Part shown: positions 7,242 through 14,623 of the stretch, one piece after another | Layout of the letters: each line of letters begins with the position of its first letter | How positions within the stretch are numbered: position 1 is the stretch's first letter | Source of the DNA: JBDTVS01 sp040007095 | Lineage (GTDB): Bacteria > Acidobacteriota > Vicinamibacteria > Vicinamibacterales > CAVVIG01 | NCBI GenBank assembly: GCA_040007095.1 | Contig: JBDTVS010000064.1 | Location: 1 to 19,405, forward strand | Direction of reading: 5' to 3' | Length of the DNA: 19,405 nucleotides | Program-made: the position numbers and the translations under genes | Notes under the pieces: model-generated | Databases searched by the model: none | Seen by the model: the letters and a program-made list of their open reading frames with translations, nothing else | Told to the model about the DNA's origin: nothing

Positions 7242-7679
7242 GTGCGACACGCGCAAGACACCCGCAGGTCGGTGATTCTGCGGGCGCTCGGCCGCGGCCT
7301 TCGCCGGCGGTGTCCACACTGTGGGCGTGGACCCCTGTTTTCGGGGTTCGCGCACCACCTCGATCGCTGCAGCCACTGCGGCCTGGTCTACGAACGCAAC
7401 CCCGGCGACACCTGGGCCTTCACCATCATCGGCGATCGTGTGCCGGTCGCCGCCGGGATTGCGCTGCTGTACTTCGGCTTCGGCCGGTCGCACACTGCAG
7501 TCGGGGTCGGGGCGTTCATCGTGATGGGTATCCTGCTACTGGTGACGTCGCCGAACCGCTGGGGAGCAGGCATCGCGATGCACTATCTATCGCGCGTCTA
7601 CTGGCCCGACCCAGCCGACCCCGTGCCGCCCATTCCCTCGTCCCAGCAGGTTGCTGAAAGAGCCAGCAATCTGAACTGA
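7242..7679 (+). CDS. DUF983 family membrane protein with N-terminal zinc ribbon
   Basis: A 145-residue protein of the DUF983 family. Two CxxC-type pairs, 'RCPHCGRGPLFSGF' (Cys24, Cys27) and 'DRCSHCG' (Cys43, Cys46), form a probable zinc ribbon, followed by the family signature 'YERNPGDTWAFTIIGDRVPV'. Two hydrophobic helices follow (about residues 66-80 and 86-102), so it is an inner-membrane protein with a short Pro-rich tail. The molecular role of DUF983 is not established. The start is uncertain: GTG 7242 has no good Shine-Dalgarno and lies only 15 bases after the palindromic element; an in-frame GTG at 7272 would also keep the zinc ribbon. The gene is convergent with the cysteine-rich gene of the minus-strand operon. 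Confidence 0.85.
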   Translation: MRHAQDTRRSVILRALGRGLRRRCPHCGRGPLFSGFAHHLDRCSHCGLVYERNPGDTWAFTIIGDRVPVAAGIALLYFGFGRSHTAVGVGAFIVMGILLLVTSPNRWGAGIAMHYLSRVYWPDPADPVPPIPSSQQVAERASNLN

Positions 7680-7760
7680 AAAGTGAGAACTCAAAAGTCA
7701 GAAGTGCAGAATCACGCCAGATCTGTTCGAACTTCTTACTTCTCAGTTCTACGATTTTTT
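7673..7760. terminator. Inverted repeat between convergent genes; possible bidirectional terminator
   Basis: The arm 7673-7689 (gaactgaaaagtgagaa) pairs with 7733-7749 over 17 positions with one mismatch and one G-U. A T run (7755-7760) follows on the plus strand. The 43-base loop contains related degenerate 'aagtcagaagt' units, the style of short tandem intergenic repeat. The left arm overlaps the DUF983 stop and the right arm abuts the stop of the cysteine-rich gene. The long loop makes it a weak candidate for classical termination. Confidence 0.35.
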
Positions 7761-8090
7761 GGCGTCGCGCACGATCGTCTTGATCCGCTCGATGTTGGAA
7801 TCCCGGATCGGACACGTGCTGTCGGTGGCGACGCATTGGGCCAGGCCGAGGCCGCAGCCGCAGGTGCAGCGCGCGTTGTTTGCGGCCTGTAGAGCGCCGC
7901 GTTTCTCGGCCGGCTGGAGGCCGGAAAAGTCCACGACTTTGATCGCGTCCTCGTTGTACGCCACGCCCGACATTTGCGATCCCACGTAGACGATGAGCGC
8001 CGCGGCGCCGAGCGCTGCGATCCACTTGACGGCCTTGAGAGCGCTGGGTGTCGAGCGCCGTCGCGGTTCCTGTTTTCTTGTTTTCTTCAT
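7749..8090 (-). CDS. Small membrane-anchored cysteine-rich protein (CxCxC...C...C)
   Basis: A 113-residue protein: a very basic N-terminus ('KKTRKQEPRRR'), one transmembrane helix (about residues 21-40, 'VKWIAALGAAALIVYVGSQM'), then a soluble domain. The basic N-terminus implies the C-terminal domain is periplasmic. It carries 'NNARCTCGCGLGLAQCVATD' and a further Cys: Cys75, 77, 79, 86 and 93. This resembles the short 'CxCGCG...C...C' segment seen in some acidobacterial and deltaproteobacterial secreted redox proteins (from memory); metal binding is plausible but unproven. ATG 8090 overlaps the stop of the upstream di-haem gene (ATGA), showing translational coupling. The frame stays open further upstream, but that part overlaps the di-haem gene in another frame. 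Last gene of a three-gene operon. Confidence 0.82.
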   Translation of the reverse strand: MKKTRKQEPRRRSTPSALKAVKWIAALGAAALIVYVGSQMSGVAYNEDAIKVVDFSGLQPAEKRGALQAANNARCTCGCGLGLAQCVATDSTCPIRDSNIERIKTIVRDAKKS

Positions 8091-11086
8091 GGGCCGGCTT
8101 GCGGTCTGAGCGGCAACTCGACGCTCGCCCGTAGGTTCGCCGGAAGTTGGGCGGCCGCCGGGCGAGCGAACTGATAGTCGCCGTCCTGGTTGAACGTCTT
8201 GAGGAACTCGATGATCTCGTAGCGCTGCGGATCGGTCAGGTCCGGATAGAACCACCACTCGTGGCCGACATTCCAGTTTCCGGAAAGATGCGTGTCGAAG
8301 AAGAATGCCTCCATGCCGGGCGGCGTAATGAATCGATCGCCGTCGGTCATGTAGCCGAGCTTCACCGGGTCGTACTCGCGCGTGCCCAGGCGAAACGTCT
8401 TGGGCCGTTGGCTGGCCGGCAAGAGAAGGTCGTAGAGGGTCGGCACCGATCCGTTGTGCAGGTACGGCGCGGTCGCCCAGATGCCCTTCAGGGTTTTTGC
8501 CCGGTAGACGCCGTGCGTCCGGGTATCGAGATATTGATCGTAGTCGCGCAGGGGCGTCCGGAACTCGGGCTTGGGCCGGGCCGCCCGCTCCTCCCATCGC
8601 GCTTGTGTGTCCGGCGCGATATTGTGCTTCTTGTAGTAGGCCTCCTTCACGAGATCCACAATCTCAAACGCCGCTGCGCCAAACGGCTTCGGGCCGGCGT
8701 TGGTCATCACCATGCGCTCGAAGTTGATCGCCGTGCTCGGATCGGTGCCCACGACGTCGAGCGGGAACAGCTGGTACTCATTCAATTCGCCGGTCTTGGT
8801 GTAGGTCTCGTGGCAAAGCGCGCAGGTGCGATCGAAGGTCGCCTTGCCGCGCGCCGCCTTCGTTTGATCGATCGCTCCGAACAGGGCGTCTGGCCACTGC
8901 GGCGGCGTCAGCCTGTACTGCAGCGTTTCCATGGCGTGCAGGTGATCGAGCCGCACGGTGCTGTCGTAGCCGTGCGCCGGATCGTAGGTCGCGCCGACCC
9001 CCAGGGCCTGGCCGATGTTACGTTGAATCACCGAGTTCGTGTTGACGCCCCACTGGTACCACGACGTGAACTTCATGCCCCAGAGGTGAGGAAAGCTGAC
9101 GGGTGCGTCGGGCGGGACCGCGTTGACCCCCCTGGTGAACTGATTGTTGGTATACCCGCCGAACAATTCGTTGCGGCCGACGCCGAACGCGTCGTTGCGT
9201 CCGTTGCCGTCGAGCGTCCCGATGGCGTTGGCCTGTTTGACGATGTCGAGGGCTTTCAACGTCTGCAGCTTCTGCGCGACGAGGTTGCGCTGGTCGAACA
9301 GTTCCCGCAGTCCCGCGATCACCCGATGCAGGAGACCGGGGTTGCCGCCGTCGACCACTTCGTCGGGCTCGCCCGCCGGCGAGGTGGTGTCCTCTTTTTC
9401 CACGACCGGAAACGAGGGAATGGGTACCAGCTTGACCCGCCGCCGGCGGTCGAGGAAACGGGCGAGCCGCGGCCGGTCCGCAATTGTGGCCTGCGTCTCG
9501 GCCACGAGTGAGACGACAAAGCTGTTGATGAAGGCCAGCGACGGTCCGCCATCGACGCGAAACGCCCGCCCGTTGTAGTGCAGCTCGCCGTTGTGGCAGG
9601 CCGTGCAGTTCAGTCCCATCATCTGCAGGCCACTCAATTGCGAGTAGCCCATCGTCAAGCCGACCGGGAGTCCGTAGGGGTTGTAGGGTCCGGGGGGATC
9701 CGGAATGAACCCGAAGCGCTCCATGTTCTCGAGGAACGGTCGGTAGCCGACCGCGCCGCTGGCGTCTTTGACGGTCTGCTCGAGCGCAAGCAGCCAGGCG
9801 ATCGGAAAGGCTTCGCCGCCTTCCGTCAGGTGATAGTACTGCTGACGCTCTTCGGCCGTCAGTCCGTTGCTGCCGAGCGGCGTCGGCGGATACTGGAGAC
9901 GCGCGGGCGGCTCTTTTGCGACCGGCCAGAGCACCCAGGTCGCGGCGGCGACAAACGCCAGGGAGAGTAGCAACGCGGCGGTGGCGAAGATCTTTCCCGC
10001 GACTCGTAGTCTGTTGCCTGTGGGCGGCACAGCGGCCGTCGAGGTTGCGGCAGAGGCGCCGGACCCGTCCAGGCGCGCCTTCCGGCTCGCCGACTCTGCG
10101 CCCCACCGGGCGCGGTTGATGCTTCCGAGCGGTGCGCAGTCCGGCGTCGAATTCTCGGTGACATCGATGTGCTGCGCTTCCGCCTCGCCGGGCGAAAACT
10201 GCGAGTTGGGCAGCAGCGTAAGACGGGCGACCGGGTAAAACGGGGACTCGGTCTCCTTCCACTCGATGCTCGCATTTTCGATCCAGAAGCTCGGGTCGCG
10301 TCGGCGGCCCCAGTGTGTCATTCGCTCCGCGTCGAGGAACTGAAGGCTGATGTCGAACGAGCTCATCTCCTCGTCTTCGCTCAAGTGCCGGAGCAGCTCA
10401 TTCTGCAGACAGTCAGGTTCGTGCTGGAGCGGGTGCGCCGGGTTGTCGAGGGCGGGCGTCGCCGAATACTTCACCGCTTCGTCCGGTCCGTGACGGAACG
10501 GAACGCAGCTCCAGTAGCGTATCTGCTGGTAGGCGCGGGTGGCGGGGCGTGTTTGCTGCCTGCCGCGGAGAACCGCTCGCAGAAATGCCGGGAACCGGCC
10601 GCCCAGGACTCGCAGCAGTCCTTTGAACTTGCTGGGCGCCGTAGCGAACCTGATGAGCGTGGCGAACGCACGCGCGTCGTTGATCGGGAACGTCGTCGCG
10701 TTGTTCATCGCGTAGTCGAGACGCGCGGCATCCGGCGCGACGACTCCGGGCGGAACCTGAACGGCGAATGAGAGAGCCCGGACGTCCCTCGTGGAATCCG
10801 GGAACACGTGGGACTGGCCGTTCGCGAATCTGACGACGGCGGGGTAGACGCCGGGATGTGCGAAGAGCCCCCTGGCGAGCCGGGCGGCCAGCGCGCGATC
10901 CCGCACGGTGTTTGCGACATCGAAAATCTTGAGCTCGGCGCGCGCGCAAATGCCCTTCGCGTGGGTGCCGCGGGCCAGCGGCCGCCGCTGTTCGCGGGCA
11001 AAACGCGATTGCAGGATCAGAATGCCCTGGGCGATTTCCGAAATGTCCGCGGCTTCTGTGGGAAGGGGCCGCTCGAAATCAGTCAT
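8087..11086 (-). CDS. Fusion protein: SrpA-like catalase-related domain, transmembrane helix, di-haem cytochrome c (RoxA/MauG-like) domain
   Basis: A 999-residue fusion. Residues ~15-330 resemble the catalase-related (SrpA-like) fold: 'RGTHAKGICARAEL' carries the distal-His motif (His42), followed by 'AVVRFANGQSHVFPDST', 'YWSCVPFRHGPDEAVKYSAT' and 'PLGSINRARW'. I see no clear proximal Tyr, so haem b binding there is uncertain. A transmembrane helix spans about 366-389 ('IFATAALLLSLAFVAAATWV'); basic residues before it place the N-terminal domain in the cytoplasm. Residues ~390-999 are a di-haem c protein with CxxCH at 494-498 (CTACH) and 755-759 (CALCH), plus 'APYLHNGSVPTLYDLL', the conserved motif of cytochrome c peroxidase/MauG relatives. 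The ~610-residue size and 'YNPYGLPVGLTMG...LNCTACH' layout recall RoxA-type rubber oxygenases. There is no N-terminal signal peptide. Its ATG lies 8 bases inside the end of the kinase gene; its stop overlaps the next start. Confidence 0.87.
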   Translation of the reverse strand: MTDFERPLPTEAADISEIAQGILILQSRFAREQRRPLARGTHAKGICARAELKIFDVANTVRDRALAARLARGLFAHPGVYPAVVRFANGQSHVFPDSTRDVRALSFAVQVPPGVVAPDAARLDYAMNNATTFPINDARAFATLIRFATAPSKFKGLLRVLGGRFPAFLRAVLRGRQQTRPATRAYQQIRYWSCVPFRHGPDEAVKYSATPALDNPAHPLQHEPDCLQNELLRHLSEDEEMSSFDISLQFLDAERMTHWGRRRDPSFWIENASIEWKETESPFYPVARLTLLPNSQFSPGEAEAQHIDVTENSTPDCAPLGSINRARWGAESASRKARLDGSGASAATSTAAVPPTGNRLRVAGKIFATAALLLSLAFVAAATWVLWPVAKEPPARLQYPPTPLGSNGLTAEERQQYYHLTEGGEAFPIAWLLALEQTVKDASGAVGYRPFLENMERFGFIPDPPGPYNPYGLPVGLTMGYSQLSGLQMMGLNCTACHNGELHYNGRAFRVDGGPSLAFINSFVVSLVAETQATIADRPRLARFLDRRRRVKLVPIPSFPVVEKEDTTSPAGEPDEVVDGGNPGLLHRVIAGLRELFDQRNLVAQKLQTLKALDIVKQANAIGTLDGNGRNDAFGVGRNELFGGYTNNQFTRGVNAVPPDAPVSFPHLWGMKFTSWYQWGVNTNSVIQRNIGQALGVGATYDPAHGYDSTVRLDHLHAMETLQYRLTPPQWPDALFGAIDQTKAARGKATFDRTCALCHETYTKTGELNEYQLFPLDVVGTDPSTAINFERMVMTNAGPKPFGAAAFEIVDLVKEAYYKKHNIAPDTQARWEERAARPKPEFRTPLRDYDQYLDTRTHGVYRAKTLKGIWATAPYLHNGSVPTLYDLLLPASQRPKTFRLGTREYDPVKLGYMTDGDRFITPPGMEAFFFDTHLSGNWNVGHEWWFYPDLTDPQRYEIIEFLKTFNQDGDYQFARPAAAQLPANLRASVELPLRPQAGP

Positions 11087-14000
11087 TGGTCATCCGAGAG
11101 AGGTTGGACAGCGTGTTCCGGGCCTCGACCAGATCCACGGTGTCCCATCCTTCCGTGAACCATCCGTAGAGCGGCGCAAGGAGTGCGCGAGCCTCGTCGA
11201 GCCGGCCAGCCGAAAAGAGCAGCTGTGTCAGCCCCGTCGCTGCGCGCAATTCGAATGATTTCGCCTGCTGGTCTCGCGCGTAGGTGAGCGCCGCGCGAAA
11301 GCTCTCCTCGGCCCCGGCGTCGTCTCCAGTGAGCCGCAATAGTTCCGCACGCGCGCGGTGCAGCTCCGCGCGATAGCCCCCCTCGGCGGTCCGGTCGGCG
11401 TGGGCGAAGCCTTCTTCGACGGCCATCAACCCTTCGTCCACGCGCTGCACCTTCCGCAGCATGTCCGCGAGCAAGGCCAGGAAGGCCGTGCGCACGAGAC
11501 CGGAACCGATGGTGATCTGCACGGCGAGACTGTCCTTGAGCTGATCGATGCCCTCACCGGTGCGGCCAAGAGCTGCCAGCGCGGCGCCCTGGAACGAACG
11601 GCCCCATTCACGTTCCTGCGTCAGCTCGTACTCCCGGCAGAGCGCGTTGAGCTCGTCGCCCATCGCCACGGCTTGTGCGGCTTCGCCTCGATAGAGGTGG
11701 ATGCCCTGCATGACGACGAGCGCGAAGACCAGCGTCATCGGCTGACGCTGCGAGCGGGCGAGCGTCAAGGTTTCCTGTGCGCGGGCGCTCGCGCGATCCG
11801 GATAGCCCAGGATCCACAGCGGCCGGCTCGACATGGCGCGCGAGATGATCCCCGGGTCCAATCCGTACATGGCCGTATACGTGAGATGCTCGGACGGGAC
11901 GTGCAGCTCCCGGCCGCGGTCCAGCACGCGGCTCGCCTCCACCATGTCGCCGAGAAACTCGCGCGAGACGCCGACCAGGTGATGAGCGCCCATGAGAAAG
12001 GCGGGGTTTCCGGAGGCTTCTGCCAGGGCCATCAGTTCGTCCGCACGCTGGCGGTACTCGCGCAGGTCGCCCTTGATCGCGTGAAACAGCGCGATCGCCC
12101 AGAGCACCGGGAAGAGCTCGGGAGGATCCTCGAGCTGGCGGCACAGATCGCTGGCCCTCGCAAAAATCGGCTCGATCTCCGGGGCGGCCCACCCTTTCAT
12201 CAACCGCAGCGCCAGGCCGCGGATCATCTGCAGCCCGAGCTCCTGCTGGATCCGCTGCGGGCCCTCGGCCAGTCCGCGCAGCGCGACCAAGCCGCGTTCG
12301 GCCAGCGACAAGGCTTCCCGGAACGCAAACAGGCCGACCGCGCGCTGGGCGGCGATGAAAAAATATTGCGCGCTGGCGGCGAAATCGCGCGCCGATTCGA
12401 ACAACACGGCGAGTCGACCGGCGATGTTCGGGGCCTGCGGTCCTTCATGCTTGACGAGCGCCTTCGCGACCCGGCCGCTGAGCGTCGTCCTCCTGGTCGG
12501 TTGCAGGGAGGCATGGAGCACGTTCTGATAGAGGACGTGCACGAACTGGTACCTCAACGTCGGCGTGAGATCGGGGAACTCGTACTCGTTCCCGCGCCGG
12601 ACGAAGACATGCACCCGCTCCAGGACGTCGAGACGCTCCTCGACGTCCCCGGCATCCATCCCAATGGCTTCGCTCACGATCGCCGAATCGAATTCATGGC
12701 CTTGCACGCTGGCGGCAATCAGCAGCTTGCGATCGGCTTCATCCAGTTGCCCGATTTTTCTGGCGACCATGCTGCGCACCGACTCCGGCAGATCGCTGAG
12801 CGCATCATCGGCCGGGCGCGTCAGCATCCACGTGCCGCCGTCTTCGACGATGCTGCCCGAGTCGCGCAGGTAGCGTACGAGGTCGGCCATGAACAGGGGG
12901 CTGCCGTCCGTCTTGCCGTGAATCATCGCGGCGAAGCTGCTGGGAAACGCGTGCGCGGGAAACTGCTGCGCGAGATACCGATCGATGTCGGCGGGCTCGA
13001 GAAACCCCAGCACCAGCTCTTCGAAGGCGCCGCGCGACCGCAAATCGTTCTGCACGGTCAGAAACGGATGCTGCGCAAGGGCCATGTCGGCGGGGCGGTA
13101 GGTGGTGAGCACCAGCAGGCGCATGTCGGCGAACCGGCCGGCGAGGTAATTCAGGATGTCGACCGTCGAGACATCCGCCCAATGCAGGTCGTCAAGGAAC
13201 AGCACCACCGGGTGCGCTCGAGAGATCTCCTGAAAAAACGCGCCAAGCTCCCGCTTCATTCGTTCCGGCGATGCCGCGGGCGCCTCGGTGCGCGCGCGAA
13301 CGACCGCCGACTCCTCGAGCGCGGCGTGGGCGACCTGGATGTACCAGGTCGGCGCGATCGTCCTCATCACGTTGTTGACGGTTTCCCCCGTGGTTCGATA
13401 CAGGAGGAAATCGAGCGCCTCGAGAATCGGCAGATACGCTTCGGCACCGGCCAGGCGTTCCGAGCAGCGGCCGCGCGCGACGATCGGCCGATCCGGTCGG
13501 CGTGCAATCTCCTCCAGAAAGTCCTCGACGAGACTCGTCTTGCCGATGCCGGGCTCGCCGGATACTGCCAGGATCAGACTGCGGCCATTTTTCAGCCGGG
13601 CATACACCTGCTGAAGCTCGGCGCGTTCCGCTGCACGGCCGACCGTCGGACGGTCGCCTGCCGGCGCCGGTGAAAGGACGGCCAGCGACCCGGGATTCTG
13701 CAGCGCGGTGAGCGATTCGTCCACCTCGCGCGCCGTGGGCCGGTGGCCGGGCTCCTTCGACAGCATGCGATGCACCAGAACGTCGAGCGGATACGGTACC
13801 CCCGGATTCACCCGTGACAGTCCGACCGGTTGTTCCGACACGATGGCTGCAGCCACACCGACGGTGGTCGGCGCGTTGAACGGCCGACGGCCGGACGCCA
13901 TTTCGTACAGCACGATGCCGAGGGCAAATATGTCCGCGGGCGGGCCCGCCGCCTCGCCACGCGCCTGTTCCGGGGACAGATAGGACGTGGTGCCGATCAC

Positions 14001-14525
14001 CGTCCCTGGCTTCGTGGCGATGAAGGATGTGGTGTCGTGTTCGGTCGGATCGATCTCGACGACGCGCGCCAGGCCGAAGTCGAGCACCTTCACGTAACCG
14101 TCGGCGCGGACCATGATGTTCTCGGGCTTGACGTCGCGATGGACGACCCCCGCGGCGTGCGCGGCGGCGAGCGCGCGCGCGGCCTGGCAGCCGATGTCCA
14201 GCACCGTGGCGATCGGCATCGCTCCGCCAATGAAGGCGCGCAGCGTGCGGCCTTCGATGAGCTCCTGGACGATGAAGCGGTCGCCCGACGGCGTTTCGCC
14301 GACTTCGTGAATGGTGACGATGTTGGGATGGTTGAGCGCAGAAGCCGCTCGCGCCTCCCGCAGGAAACGCTGTACCGCGACGCCCTGTCCTCCGTGCGCG
14401 TCGCGCATGACCTTCACGGCCACCGGCCGGTTCAATCGGGTATCGAAGGCGCGGAACACTTCTCCCATGCCGCCCCGGCCGATCTGTTCATCGAGGCGGT
14501 AGTGTCCGAACGTGGTCGATATCAT
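11079..14525 (-). CDS. Serine/threonine protein kinase with AAA ATPase and TPR-like C-terminal region
   Basis: A 1148-residue signalling protein. Residues ~8-275 are an intact bacterial (PknB-type) kinase: glycine loop 'IGRGGMGEVF', Lys38 in 'VAVKVM', catalytic loop 'HRDVKPEN' (129-136), 'DFG' (149-151), 'GTTSYLSPEQARG' (178-190). Residues ~295-600 form an AAA_16/STAND-type ATPase: Walker A 'GEPGIGKTS' (323-331), Walker B 'VVLFLDDLHWAD' (440-451). The remainder is alpha-helical repeat (TPR-like), e.g. 'ASAQYFFIAAQRAVGLFAFR' and 'GMGDEL'-type helices. There is no transmembrane helix, so it is cytoplasmic. Such kinase-ATPase-TPR fusions sense or recruit partners and may phosphorylate them. ATG 14525 is chosen because it precedes the kinase fold ('MISTTFGHYRLDEQIG'); AAGGAG lies rather far (15 bases) upstream, and a TTG at 14573 is the alternative. 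First gene of the operon, overlapping the di-haem gene by 8 bases. Confidence 0.9.
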   Translation of the reverse strand: MISTTFGHYRLDEQIGRGGMGEVFRAFDTRLNRPVAVKVMRDAHGGQGVAVQRFLREARAASALNHPNIVTIHEVGETPSGDRFIVQELIEGRTLRAFIGGAMPIATVLDIGCQAARALAAAHAAGVVHRDVKPENIMVRADGYVKVLDFGLARVVEIDPTEHDTTSFIATKPGTVIGTTSYLSPEQARGEAAGPPADIFALGIVLYEMASGRRPFNAPTTVGVAAAIVSEQPVGLSRVNPGVPYPLDVLVHRMLSKEPGHRPTAREVDESLTALQNPGSLAVLSPAPAGDRPTVGRAAERAELQQVYARLKNGRSLILAVSGEPGIGKTSLVEDFLEEIARRPDRPIVARGRCSERLAGAEAYLPILEALDFLLYRTTGETVNNVMRTIAPTWYIQVAHAALEESAVVRARTEAPAASPERMKRELGAFFQEISRAHPVVLFLDDLHWADVSTVDILNYLAGRFADMRLLVLTTYRPADMALAQHPFLTVQNDLRSRGAFEELVLGFLEPADIDRYLAQQFPAHAFPSSFAAMIHGKTDGSPLFMADLVRYLRDSGSIVEDGGTWMLTRPADDALSDLPESVRSMVARKIGQLDEADRKLLIAASVQGHEFDSAIVSEAIGMDAGDVEERLDVLERVHVFVRRGNEYEFPDLTPTLRYQFVHVLYQNVLHASLQPTRRTTLSGRVAKALVKHEGPQAPNIAGRLAVLFESARDFAASAQYFFIAAQRAVGLFAFREALSLAERGLVALRGLAEGPQRIQQELGLQMIRGLALRLMKGWAAPEIEPIFARASDLCRQLEDPPELFPVLWAIALFHAIKGDLREYRQRADELMALAEASGNPAFLMGAHHLVGVSREFLGDMVEASRVLDRGRELHVPSEHLTYTAMYGLDPGIISRAMSSRPLWILGYPDRASARAQETLTLARSQRQPMTLVFALVVMQGIHLYRGEAAQAVAMGDELNALCREYELTQEREWGRSFQGAALAALGRTGEGIDQLKDSLAVQITIGSGLVRTAFLALLADMLRKVQRVDEGLMAVEEGFAHADRTAEGGYRAELHRARAELLRLTGDDAGAEESFRAALTYARDQQAKSFELRAATGLTQLLFSAGRLDEARALLAPLYGWFTEGWDTVDLVEARNTLSNLSRMTND

Positions 14526-14623
14526 TAGTGGTCGGTGAGACTCCTTGACCCAGGGCAGTAATATACATCCCAAGCATTCAGGGCTGAGGCATATAATCGG
14601 CCATCCATAAAGAAAGGGGAGAG
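14526..14623. promoter_or_regulatory. Divergent intergenic promoter region between kinase operon and acyltransferase gene
   Basis: Only 98 bases separate the two divergent starts, so both promoters should lie here. A perfect TATAAT occurs at 14592-14597 on the plus strand, 26 bases before the acyltransferase ATG, but no good -35 lies 17 bases upstream. AAGGGGAGAG just before ATG 14624 is a fair Shine-Dalgarno. On the minus strand, TATATT (about 14558-14563) is a possible -10 for the kinase operon. The segment is clearly more A/T-rich than its surroundings. Confidence 0.4.

Noticed and set aside
8091..8597. Upstream extension of the cysteine-rich protein
   Set aside because: It overlaps the di-haem gene in another frame. 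ATG 8090, with ATGA stop-start overlap and a basic N-terminus plus membrane helix, is the convincing start.
11358..13673. 771-aa open frame on the plus strand
   Set aside because: It is antisense to the kinase-ATPase-TPR gene, which has all its catalytic motifs. The frame is long only because of high GC.
14545..14565. TTGACC followed by TATACA as a plus-strand promoter
   Set aside because: The spacer is only about 11 bases, too short for a standard promoter.
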